A DNA stretch of 64,000 nucleotides from Heterobasidion occidentale (taxonomy: Eukaryota; Basidiomycota; Agaricomycetes; Russulales; Bondarzewiaceae), in assembly GCA_039111635.1 (NCBI GenBank), contig JBCAQO010000012.1, positions 930,001 to 994,000 on the forward strand. The letters are read 5' to 3'. The notes under the pieces were generated by a model that worked only from the letters and a program-made list of their open reading frames with translations, was not told the DNA's origin and ran no database searches. This document shows positions 55,378 to 64,000 of the stretch, piece by piece; within the stretch, counting starts at the first letter, position 1, and every line of letters starts with the position of its first letter. Both the position numbers and the translations under genes were made by a program.

Positions 55378-58300
55378 TCATAGTCGTTTGCCTGGCCATG
55401 CCAATCCTCGGTTGGTCTGCTTTTGTAGCTCCTGGTATGCTTGAGTCCGCCAATTAGAGTTGTCCGATCGCTTCTGCTGCACCTTTGATCGAGACGAATC
55501 TATATTGGGCTTCTTTGGCTGCGCTTCTTGATCGTTGATCGTCGGTGGTGGCACTTTTGATTGAGGAACCAGGGGCGGCCTCTTTAGCTGCGTCATTCGT
55601 TTGTTGATCTCTTCCATGATCTGGGGGATAGCTAATCCTGTAGCGAGAAGCTTCTTTCCGATCGGATGCTTCTCGAGCTTCTTTCTGATTTGATCTTCTT
55701 CGGCTACTCTGTTGAGTTCTAATTCGATCACCAGGGCCAGAATGGAGGCTTCCATTCCTTTGACTGCCCGAGGGTGCCGGCGGTAGAAGTCCTTTATGGC
55801 TTCTTGTGCGTTAGTGACGTCTGCCGCGGCTTCCCAAGAGTTGTCCGATTCCGGGTAGCCCTTCCATTTGATCAGGTACTGCAGGATCTTCCATCGTCCG
55901 AAGCGCCTAGCTCCGACAATGGCTTCGACTTCGAATTCTTCTTGCCCTTCGATCAGGTCCGGAGCCGGTTTAGGGTAGTTCGGGCCATAGACTTCGTTTT
56001 CCTTGTAGGGCGTGAGTCGACTAGCATGGAAGACGTCGTGAATGCGCTTCCAGCTGTTGGGCAGTTTCAACCTGAAGTTGACATTTCCTATGGTGTCAGT
56101 GATTTCAAATGGCCCAAAGCGTTTGGGTCTCAGTTTCTCTGATGGGTGATCGGTGTGGATGTTCTTCCCATCAAGCCATACTTGATCTCCTTCTTGAAAG
56201 GCGGCAGGTCCGTTCCAAAACGGTCGTGCTGGATCCTCATGGCTTCGGCTGCAATTTCGAGGCTGGCTTGTGCTTCCTTCCTAGCACGTTGCAGAGCTTC
56301 GAGGCGAGCGTCGGCGGTGGGGACATTCGTGTTTCCGATGATGGCTGGGTAAGCCCGTGGTTGATATCCGTGGAGAAGTTCAAATGGTGACTTCTGCGTG
56401 GCTGAGTGCTGATGGTGTTGTGGGCATATTCCGCGTAGGGGATTAATCCAGCCCAATCGTCTTGTGAAGAGCTGCAAAATGCTCTTAGGTATTGTTCTAA
56501 TTCCTGATTCATTCGTTCAGTAGCACCGTCCGTCTGCGGGTGATAGGCTGTGCTTAAAGCAGATTTGATTCCTAATTCTTTGAGCAGGGCTTGCGCTACT
56601 TTTGAAGCGAATTGAGTTCCCCTATCTGATATAATTTTATCTGGCAGCCCATAGCGTCTCCAGGTGTTTTCTAACAAGATTTTGGCTGTTCCATCAGAGT
56701 CGATAGTCTTCAGGCATGGGGTTATTACTGCTGTTTTGGTGAATCGATCGGTTACTACATGTAGTGAGTCGTATCCGTTTGATTCTGGTAGATCTGTAAT
56801 AAAATCCATGGTTATTGTTCCGAAGGGTCGATCTGGGATTTCTGTTGGTTGTAGGGGTACCATGGTAGGATGTGTGTCGTTCTTGGTGGATTGACAGATG
56901 GCGCATCCTTCCACATATTGGTGAACTGTGTTTGATATTCCTGGCCAAGTAAATTCTTGTCCGACTAAGGCTAGAGTTCCCCTTTGTCCTGGATGTCCTG
57001 CTGCTAGATTGTCATGGTTTAGTTTGATGATGTCTTGACGAAGTTGTTCGTTCCGAGGAACATATATTTTTCCTCGGTGAAGGACCAATCCTTCTTCTTC
57101 GTTCCATTCTTGTAAACCTTTCTTCATGTTTCGAGGTCCTAAGGTTTTAACCTTGGCTAGGGTTTCTAATAGCCATTCGTCTTTCCTATTTTCTTCAATG
57201 ATTCGTTTCCGGAGGTTGTCGTCTATTATGGTAACGCCTCCTCGTCCAGTTGCCCTAATATGAAGTATTTGATGAGGGTCCCAACTGTTGTCTGTGTTGA
57301 TGGCATTGATTTCTGCGAAAGGTCTTTGGATCTTTTCTGTGTCATTGAAAAGTTTGGGCTCCAAGAGTGTTTCGCCTGAATTGTCAAATTCCACCCCCTT
57401 TTTATGGTCTGGACGCCGTGACAGACCGTCGGATTTATTAGTGACTCCTGCCTTGTGCGTCAACTTGTAGTCGAAACGCGAGAGATAGAGTGACCATCGT
57501 GCTTGTCGATGGTTTAGTTTCTGGCTTGAACGGAACCATTCGAGGTTCTTGTGGTCCGTCCAGACGTCTACCGGGTGGTCGGCGCCCTCCAAATAGTGTC
57601 GCCAAGCTTCAAAAGCTCGAACGACCGCCAGCAACTCTTTATCATAGATTGGGTAGTTGCGTTCTGTTGGTGAGAGCGACTTGGAAATATAAGCACATGG
57701 GTGCCATTTTCCATCTTTGGCGACTTGTGATAAAACTGCTCCGGTGGCGAAGTCGGAAGCGTCGCATTCAATGCGAAACGGGTTCCTTGTGTGTTGGCAT
57801 AACGAGCACCGGAGATTCTGTAAATATTCGTTTTAGCGTTTGAAACGCTTCTTCGCATGCTGGTTGTCCAATCCCAGGTGCGTTCTTCTGTGTTAACTCA
57901 AATAGGTCGTGCTATCTTTGAGTAATCTTTGATAAACCTGCGATAAAAGTTGCAAAAACCTAAAAACGATTGCACTTCCTTGACTTTTCCAGGTGTTGGC
58001 CAGTCCATAATGCCGGCTACTTTAATCGGGTCCATTTCCAGATGTCCGTGTGATATAACATATCCAAGGTAGTCGATTTTCTTTTTGTGGAAGTGGCATT
58101 TCGAGGGTTGTAGGTACAGATCGTTGTCCTGTAAGATCTGTAAAACCTTTCGAACTGTCTTGATGTGGTCGTCCATTGTTTTAGAAAATACTAGGATGTC
58201 GTCCATATAGATTGCCACTAGTCCGGCGTAGATGAGGTCTTTGAAAAGGGCGTTCATCATAGTTTGGAATGTTGCCGGCGAGTTGGTTAATCCAAAGAAC

Positions 58301-59764
58301 ATCACCAGAGGTTCGTACATTCCTAAATTGGTGACGAACGCGGCCAGTTTCTCGCTTCCTTCCTTCATGCGTACGTTGTTATATCCTGTATCGACATCCA
58401 TTAGTGAAAAGTACACGGCTTCGGCTAGCAGGTCCAGTAATTCTTGAATAATCGGCAAAGGGTACTTGTTTTTGATCGTTATTTCATTGAGTTTGCGATA
58501 GTCCATTACTGGTCGTAGTTTCCCGTTCTTTTTCTTGATGAAGAAGAATGGGGATGCCATGTGCGATTTGGATTCTCTGATGAATCCTTTCTGGAGGTTT
58601 TCGTCTATGAATTTCTTGAGTTCCACTTGCTCTCCAGGGCTAAGACTGTATAGCTTGGGTTTGAGCGAGTGATCCATTCCTTCTTTGATTTCTATCTTGT
58701 GATCCCAAGGTCGAGAGAGCGGTAGCTGTCCCTTTGGTCGACCTTCGAAAACCTTCCTATAATTCCAGTATTCCTTCGGCACTATTTCTTCGAAGGATAG
58801 TTCGGGTTTCCCTTTGGCGGCTTCTTCTGCCAGTCTTTGCGAGTTGGTGTGCTTTGTTTGTTTCCCTGTCGTTGCTTTGACAGGTTTGCTTCCTTGAGCC
58901 GGTGTGTTGGCATATGGAAGTTCCGTGGTTTCTGCGCGATGTATATCGACACCTTCTTCGGAGTCGTTGTATAATTCCAGTGCCTGTAACGTTCCCGTAT
59001 CCAGGCATCTAACGAGATAGACTCCATCTTCTTCAAGATCCTTGGAGGGAAGTGCCGGAAGTCCATCACCGTCTCCGGAACGTCTTCTTCAGCCCATGTC
59101 GGAACCTTATAATTTCTAGTACGGGACTTCAGACGTTCGGCATTCAACCTTCGAGTTGTGAACTCCGGACTTGTAGGTATTGTCCGCGGATGTGGTACTG
59201 TGGTGTTTCCCACTTTCCGGCCTGGTACTGCTTTTCCCGGCTTTTGCACTGGTATTGAGTAGTCGCCCGGTTGTGGTTCTGTTTCCATGCGCCGTATGCT
59301 TGGTTTAGGATGTCCTGGTTTTCTTGTTGTAGCTCTTCTAGCTTTTACGGTCCTCCTTTTATTTGGCAGGAGGGCGGGCATCTGGTAAAGTGTAGCCTGT
59401 AGGCATGCCAGTCGACTTCTGGTTATGTTCTAATTAACCAGTCGGTTCCTAAAATGACGTCCTCTTTTCCTATTTCCGCAATATAGAATCTTGCTGATTC
59501 TGTATGCGACCCCCTTCCTTCGCCTAAAACCTGTATTTGAGGTTGGCGAATCGCGTAATAGGTCCTCCCTTGAAACTCAGTGTTCTGGACCGTACTGACT
59601 GGGATAGGGGTGGGGGTTTTGTGTGTAGTGATTCGATGCTGCTTTCTACGAAACGAGGGTGCATGAAGATTCCAGTGGCTCCACTGTCCACTAGTGCCGC
59701 TGTGTAGCAGCTTTCTATTCTTGCCTATATGAGAATTGTCTCGAGTCGGAGGATGGTGCACCAT
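55378..59764 (-). CDS. pol: Pol of the young element: protease, RT, RNase H, integrase, chromodomain
   Basis: Protease active site: [15 protein letters not shown] near 59690, and later [71 protein letters not shown], the catalytic [13 protein letters not shown] and [17 protein letters not shown]. RNase [33 protein letters not shown]. Integrase: zinc finger with [10 protein letters not shown] and [16 protein letters not shown]; catalytic core with [23 protein letters not shown] and [17 protein letters not shown]. The C-terminal chromodomain reads [40 protein letters not shown], ending at 55378. Frame changes near 59600, 57850 and 56440 separate these parts; the first lies in an AAACCCCCACCCC run, so assembly error is plausible. 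It would otherwise be an active polymerase-integrase polyprotein. Confidence 0.9.
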
Positions 59765-59864
59765 GTGATTTCATTCCGGAAAGATACAATACATCTGGAT
59801 GTCCATGCTCTTGGTCATCATCTTTAACTGGCCAGAGGAGCGTACCGATTTTCCTGCAAGAATC

Positions 59865-60920
59865 CTACTCTCCACATCCGCTGCCGATGGAGAGGCCTTT
59901 AAAAATTCTTCGAGTCGCTAAAAAGGCTCGAACTTCCTCGATTTCTTCCATACTGAGTCCCATCATCATCTGGCTTATGTGGTTGACTCTGTTTTTTCCT
60001 TCTTCGACGTCTTCATCGTCGAATTGTCCTTCGTCCATTTCTGCTTCGCGCACTGGTCTGCGACGAGGGGGTTGGAATCTTTCTCTTGGGTCGTGAAGGA
60101 CAGTTGCGCGCCATGTGCCCGGCTTCTTGCAAAAGAAGCACTTTGCCTTCTTTGGCAAGTCGATCTCTCTCTGCCGGGGGTAAGCTTCTTGAAGCGAGTT
60201 CGGACAGCGTCGGCCTCCATTTCCGCTGCATCTACATCCATAGGTTCGTATTGTGGGCTCCCTATCGTGCCTTGTGGGTTGCCCTCTCGTCGAAAAAGTA
60301 CGCGGAGTGTAGATTTGGAATTTACTTTTTCGAGGTCGTATGCTCAGTCCCTTGCGATGCGCATTCTTTCGTGTTTTTTGGCTTTCTCGAGTTAGTTCTT
60401 CCCATGTCCCGTCTGCAGAGGGATCTTCATAAATTCCTTTTGCCAACTCCCACTTGAGTCCTCGCAGGAAATGGGTTTTCTTGGTTTCTCCGTCTACACC
60501 GGCAAGTGCCGCGAGCTGTTCAAACAGCTGAAGGTAGGTGTTAAACGATTCCTTTCCTTGATTGACTCGGGCCAGTTTGTCGCGAGCATCGGCTTCTTGT
60601 TGAACTCCTCGAAGTCGGTGGCTATCTTTTTGCGGACAGATGTGAAGCCGACCGTGTCTGCCCAAGTGTATCTGTTCCAATCCTTCAGCGTGTTCCTGGC
60701 CTGAGTAAAGTTTCTTGCCCATATCCCTGCTGAGCCTTCCTTCATACGATAGAGCGTAAGCGATTTTGGCGAATTCGTTCGCATAATCCTTCTTCCTAGC
60801 CAGGAACATTAGATCGATTTCGTGGAGGAATTGCTCGGTTCGTTTTCTGTTTCCACTGAAGGTGGTGGGTTTGGCCATAGCTGGTCCCTTGGACTCATTA
60901 CTTCCAGTATCTGCCGACAT
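59865..60920 (-). CDS. gag: Gag core of the young element
   Basis: The ATG at 60918-60920 gives MSADTGSNESKGPAMAKPTT, then the retrotransposon gag domain (RTEQFLHEIDLMFLARKKDY, AKIAYALSY continuing in a second frame as MKEGSAGIWARNFTQAR and KKIATDFEEFNK, then back to the first frame as DARDKLARVNQGKESFNTYL and FLRGLKWELAKGIYED). A zinc knuckle is spread over frames: KCFFCKKPG then GHMARNCPSRPKR. At least four single-base shifts are needed: an extra C in ACCCCC, an extra A in CAAAG and a missing G in CCGGGCAC near the knuckle, plus two compensating ones around 60745 and 60600. The end is acidic (DEGQFDDEDVEEGKN), with MMMGLSMEEIEEVRAFLA just before the stop. Confidence 0.8.
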   Translation of the reverse strand: MSADTGSNESKGPAMAKPTTFSGNRKRTEQFLHEIDLMFLARKKDYANEFAKIAYALSYEGRLSRDMGKKLYSGQEHAEGLEQIHLGRHGRLHICPQKDSHRLRGVQQEADARDKLARVNQGKESFNTYLQLFEQLAALAGVDGETKKTHFLRGLKWELAKGIYEDPSADGTWEELTRESQKTRKNAHRKGLSIRPRKSKFQIYTPRTFSTRGQPTRHDREPTIRTYGCRCSGNGGRRCPNSLQEAYPRQREIDLPKKAKCFFCKKPGTWRATVLHDPRERFQPPRRRPVREAEMDEGQFDDEDVEEGKNRVNHISQMMMGLSMEEIEEVRAFLATRRIFKGLSIGSGCGE

Positions 60921-62217
60921 TGTATCGGGCGGGGGCTCTGGATCGTCAGGTGGTTCCGGATTTCCACTTGGTGCTTCAAAATACTCCGGTTCGGGGACAA
61001 ACTCCGGTGTTGGGGCTCGGAAGTCTTCTTGGGGAGTGGTTTCTTGTAAGGGGGATGCAGCGGGCGTGTTTCTTCTAGAGATTCGACTTCCACTGGCTGT
61101 TTCTCTGGGTAGAGTATGTATGTGCGGTCTTGGCGAGTCACGATGCCTATTTGTCGGTGATTCAGGCTTGTCGAAGGTCTTTCGCGATGTAGTCCTCGAC
61201 TTAACAAGGTGTAGGTCGGGTCGTGCGTGGACTGTTTTCTCCCAAGCTCGTATTCGTATCTGCTTTCTCCTTGTCTTTGAAGAATCCGGTGAGGATCCCG
61301 CGTAGTAGAAGTGTTCTTTCCCTTCGTCGTAATAAAGTTGATCTTGTCGACGTCTTCGGGTAAGTCCGTAGACTTCTGCTGGGTCTGTTCTGTAGCCGGG
61401 AGGATATCCCGCTGCGACTTCGTCCGTTGTTCTTTATTCTTTGAAGAAGAAGGGTACTGCCTGTCTTCTTCCTGCCTGTAGTGCTTCCTGTAAGTCTGGG
61501 TCCCTTTTGATAATTTCGTTGATGGAAATATCAATTTGGTCGATGAGCTGGATGATCTCGGAGAATGTGTGTCCCGAGATGAGGGTCCTGAGATGATAAG
61601 TTTTGTGGGCGAACTCTCCTCTTCTGACAACAAAAACGATCCCTTCAATTTCTGTTCGGACTGGTGGGGAGTTAGGAGCTTCCAGTGTGTCTTCCTAGGT
61701 TGAGGAGAAGGTCCAGTGGATGAGGATTGAGACGTGGTCTCTGTTCTCCTTGGTCTTGACGAGTTCCGCTCTGATTCCGTCTGTGTCGATATTCCTTGCG
61801 ATGGTTCTTCTGAGATCGGGGATAACGGCGATGGGGAAATCGTCTGGTCTTCCGTCGTGTATCTCGACGCAGTTCCTTGCTCTGATGACGTCGGGCTCTC
61901 CGTTGTCCGTGAGGGTGAACGGTGTCTTTGGTTCGTTGACGAAGCAAATCCCGGAAAATCTATATCCAGTTTTAAGGAGGTCTATAAATATTTCGGGTGC
62001 TTGTTGTAGCCTGAGTGTGGCTATTCCTGAATAAACCTTTCCTGGGTTCCGGTGTCTTGCGACCTCTATAGCTCCGGGGTTGTTTATTCTTACTTGAGGA
62101 GTCGCTGCTGGGGTTGCCGTTAGGTTTACCCTGTTGGCGATTGCTAAAATGTTGTTGACGGATGAGAGAAAGAGCTGTCTCTGCTGGGGATCCAGCTTGA
62201 ATAGGGTAGGGATAAAA
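60921..62217 (-). CDS. Long coding extension upstream of gag in the young element
   Basis: From just after the PBS, one minus-strand frame runs without ATG: FIPTLFKLDPQQRQLFLSSV, NNILAIANRVNL, QVRINNPGAIEVARHRNPGK, DLLKTGYRFSGICFVNEPKT, NCVEIHDGRPDDFPIAVIPD, ending near 61693. A second coherent stretch follows in another frame: GIVFVVRRGEFAHKTYHLR, SGHTFSEIIQLIDQIDISIN, a TAA near 61437, then EVAAGYPPGYRTDPAEVYGL and a Pro-rich linker EPEYFEAPSGNPEPPDD that runs in frame into the gag ATG. Protein-like composition, in-frame joining to gag and homopolymers at the breaks suggest a single N-terminal Gag extension of about 430 residues, interrupted here by indels. Translation start is unknown. Confidence 0.6.
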
Positions 62218-62218
62218 G

Positions 62219-62228
62219 AGCTCGTTCA
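62219..62228 (-). promoter_or_regulatory. Primer-binding site of self-priming (Tf1-like) type
   Basis: Two bases inside the 5' LTR end, the minus strand reads TGAACGAGCT, which does not start with TGG as tRNA-primed sites do. It is the exact reverse complement of AGCTCGTTCA at 62680-62671 within the same LTR, at the predicted RNA 5' end. Confidence 0.7.
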
Positions 62229-62230
62229 AG

Positions 62231-63063
62231 TGTTAGGTCGGAGACCTATCACGTGCACCGATGCACGAAGGGGTCCCTAGGCTAAACCTCCACTGGTTCG
62301 TATAGTCGTAGACTCCAATGGATGAAGACGATGGATCGTCTTTGGGCTCTTTCGAGGAACTCGGGTCGCTGTCGGCTTTGTTCTCGAAGAGATTGAGAAG
62401 GTGATCTTCGAGGTCTTCTCGATGATGAGGAGGAACCGGATGATCTTCTCCTGTCCAACAGATGACACGAGGGGGTGTCCAACTGAGAACACGGTAGGCA
62501 GCTAGCCCGGTATAGAAGCGGATGAGTAGAGGGAGGGGAGGGAAGGGAGACGAGTCCAGTGCTTCGTCAGACCGTGCAAAGAGTTTCTCAGATCTGACAG
62601 AGATCACGAAGCGTGGGCTAAGAAGGTAGCCAGACGCCGGGTGCAGTGCAGAGATCGAGTGTATTACAGGTGAACGAGCTGAGCTTCTTAGAAGCTCATC
62701 TCGGCTATTTACGTACAGAAGTGTCTAGGGCAGGATCAATCTGGTCCGTGCGCTTCTCAGGTACCGAAGTCAACGATCGAGATCCGTAAGCTAGAATGCC
62801 TCATCGACCTGCCATGTAACCAAATATAGTAATCCGAATCACTAATGTCCATCCACATCTTCGATCGATCAAGAACCAGGAACGGGGGTCAGGAACCAAT
62901 GTCTGTCCACATCAAGAATCAGGAACCAGAAGTCAGCGTTCATGCGTTTAGCATGTAAATGGTAAGGAGTCATAGGAAGCGGTCCGAGTCTGCAGCAAGT
63001 CCGAAGCACTTGACCAGCCCATCCACTCACGTGCGAAGCACGTGTTAGGACGCGGTCCTAACA
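62231..63063 (-). repeat. 5' LTR of the young element, with promoter
   Basis: On the minus strand a TATA-like TAAATAGC (62711-62704) lies about 31 bases upstream of AGCTCGTTCA (62680-62671), the predicted RNA start. The GAGCTTCTAAGAAGCTC segment between them is a perfect short inverted repeat. It is followed on the right by the CTGCA duplication. Confidence 0.9.
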
Positions 63064-64000
63064 CTGCACCACTCTTCGCGAAGATGTATATGGACACCAT
63101 GCACATGCCGACCGCTGGTGGTTTCAAGTATCTCGTTCAAGGTCGCTGTTCGGTATCGCACTACCCCGAATTCCGAATGCTGCGATGCAAAACAAGCTCA
63201 GCCCTCGCCGACTGGATCTTCGAGGATATCCTGTGCCAATGGGGAACATTGGTAGAGATTGTCTCCGACAACGGACCAGCGTTCGTCAAGGCGCTCGACC
63301 AGTTAGTGAAAAAGTACCACGTTCGGCACATCCGTATTTCGGGCTACAATTCTCGCGCCAACGGCATTGCCGAACGACCTCACTTCGACGTTCGGCAGGC
63401 TCTGTTCAAAGCCGTTGATGGAGATCAGGCCAAGTGGAATCGTGCAGCTCATTTCGTATTCTGGGCTGATCGCATTACTGTTCGGCGCCGAATGGGTTGT
63501 TCGCCATACTTTGCAGCGACCGGAACCCATCCCCTTCTCCCCCTGGACATCGCCGAAGCCACCTACCTCCTGCCACCGCCGACCACAACCCTCAGCACCA
63601 CCGACCTCATCGCCCGACGGGCCATAGCCTTGCAGAAACGCCGATCAGACCTTGCCCACCTTCACAGCTCAGTTGTCGGCGCCCGTGTCCAGGCCGCCAT
63701 CCGATTCGAACAACAGCATTCAGCCACCCTTCGCGACTTCAATTTCCACCGAGGCTCGCTTGTCCTGATGCGCAACACAGCCATAGAAAAGGCGCTCAAT
63801 CGGAAGATGCGTCCACGGTATTTAGGACCTTTGCTAGTAATTTCTAGGAATCGGGGAGGAGCGTATATTCTGGCTGAACTCGACGGATCGGTCTTTGATC
63901 GGCCAGTTGCAGCATTCCGCATTATTCCTTATTTTGCTCGCAGGTCTCTGAAGCTCACCGACCTTGAAGCCCTCCTCGACATCTCGCAGGAACGTCTTCG
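63064..64000 (+). pseudogene. pol: Continuation of pol of the plus-strand element: integrase core and C-terminal part
   Basis: After the second CTGCA the interrupted frame resumes exactly: APLFAKMYMDTMHMPTAGG, KYLVQGRCSVSHYPEFRML, then the integrase core with EIVSDNGPAFVKALDQLVK, HIRISGYNSRANGIAERPHF (motif ending in the expected region of the third acidic residue, with S/G-N-R in place of the more common HPQ), VFWADRITVRRRMGCSPYF and the C-terminal beta segment RGSLVLMRNTAIEKALNRKM, RPRYLGPLLVISRNRGGAY. The frame is open to the window edge. Removing the young element and one CTGCA copy gives a continuous frame across the junction. Confidence 0.85.

Larger units (their letters stand above)
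52667..63063 (-). mobile_element. Young, complete chromodomain Ty3/gypsy retrotransposon (10.4 kb)
   Basis: It has LTRs of 838 bp (52667-53504) and 833 bp (62231-63063), terminal TGTTAGG/CCTAACA, and a CTGCA target-site duplication. On the minus strand the order is 5' LTR, PBS, long leader frame, gag, protease, RT, RNase H, integrase, chromodomain, a third ORF, polypurine tract (AGAGAGGGGG, ending near 53508) and 3' LTR. The chromodomain and YMDD-type RT place it among the chromoviruses. It is inserted into the integrase-coding DNA of the plus-strand element. Confidence 0.95.
46491..64000 (+). mobile_element. Plus-strand Ty3/gypsy-like LTR retrotransposon, interrupted and running off the window
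   Basis: Order on the plus strand: LTR/leader, gag (47875-49614), protease, reverse transcriptase and RNase H (49596-52666), then, after the inserted element at 52667-63063, the integrase core (63069-64000). The gag-PR-RT-RH-IN order is that of Ty3/gypsy. The 3' LTR lies beyond the right edge, so the exact left boundary cannot be fixed; somewhere between 46330 and 46500 is likely. Confidence 0.8.

Noticed and set aside
62233..62607. 124-codon frame inside the LTR
   Set aside because: It lies wholly in LTR DNA, appears in both LTR copies with different lengths because of indels, and has no domain.
1..64000. tRNA, rRNA or CRISPR features
   Set aside because: No cloverleaf-like, rRNA-like or regularly spaced short repeat sequence was recognised by eye; a tRNAscan or Rfam search would be needed to exclude small RNAs.

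Overview
This window is nuclear DNA of a filamentous basidiomycete, most likely an agaricomycete. Genes are broken by many short introns (about 50-70 nt, GT...AG). The protein set is fungal: exocyst Sec5, Scs7 ceramide hydroxylase, Sam50, a Rmd1/DUF155 protein, snurportin, a GH51 arabinofuranosidase, a WOPR regulator and a Crinkler-type protein of the kind common in mushroom genomes. Genus cannot be fixed from the sequence alone.

Region 1 (1-17.5 kb) is ordinary gene-dense chromosome: first exon of a WOPR regulator (-), a DNAJC11-like mitochondrial J protein (-), a Rmd1/RMND1-family protein (+), Sec5 (-), Scs7 (-), a macro-domain protein (+), a tandemly duplicated small unknown gene (one copy intact, one broken) and a MutY adenine glycosylase (-). 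Region 2 (17.7-43.8 kb) is bounded by two copies of the same secreted GH51 alpha-L-arabinofuranosidase gene in inverted orientation. Between these arms lie a Crinkler-like kinase (-), Sam50 (-), a MATE transporter (+), an MFS transporter (+), snurportin-1 (-), a large acidic single-TM protein (-) and a transaldolase-like enzyme (+).

Region 3 (about 44-64 kb) is a retrotransposon nest with at least three LTR elements: (i) an old minus-strand remnant with a complete LTR, a partial LTR and leader DNA at 44.25-46.5 kb; (ii) a plus-strand Ty3/gypsy-like element from about 46.5 kb to beyond the right edge; (iii) a recent, complete minus-strand chromodomain Ty3/gypsy element (52667-63063) inserted in the integrase-encoding part of element (ii), with a 5-bp target-site duplication. 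The young element has near-identical LTRs, a primer-binding site that looks self-primed (Tf1-like), a long extension upstream of gag and an unusual third ORF with a CCHC zinc knuckle after pol.

Many reading-frame breaks, in both the transposons and at least one essential gene (Sam50), are single-base changes in homopolymer runs. They look more like assembly indel errors than true decay, so pseudogene calls here should be made cautiously. No tRNA, rRNA, CRISPR or secondary-metabolite core gene was recognised. Multi-exon genes are given as one span from start to stop codon; splice sites quoted are my own reading.
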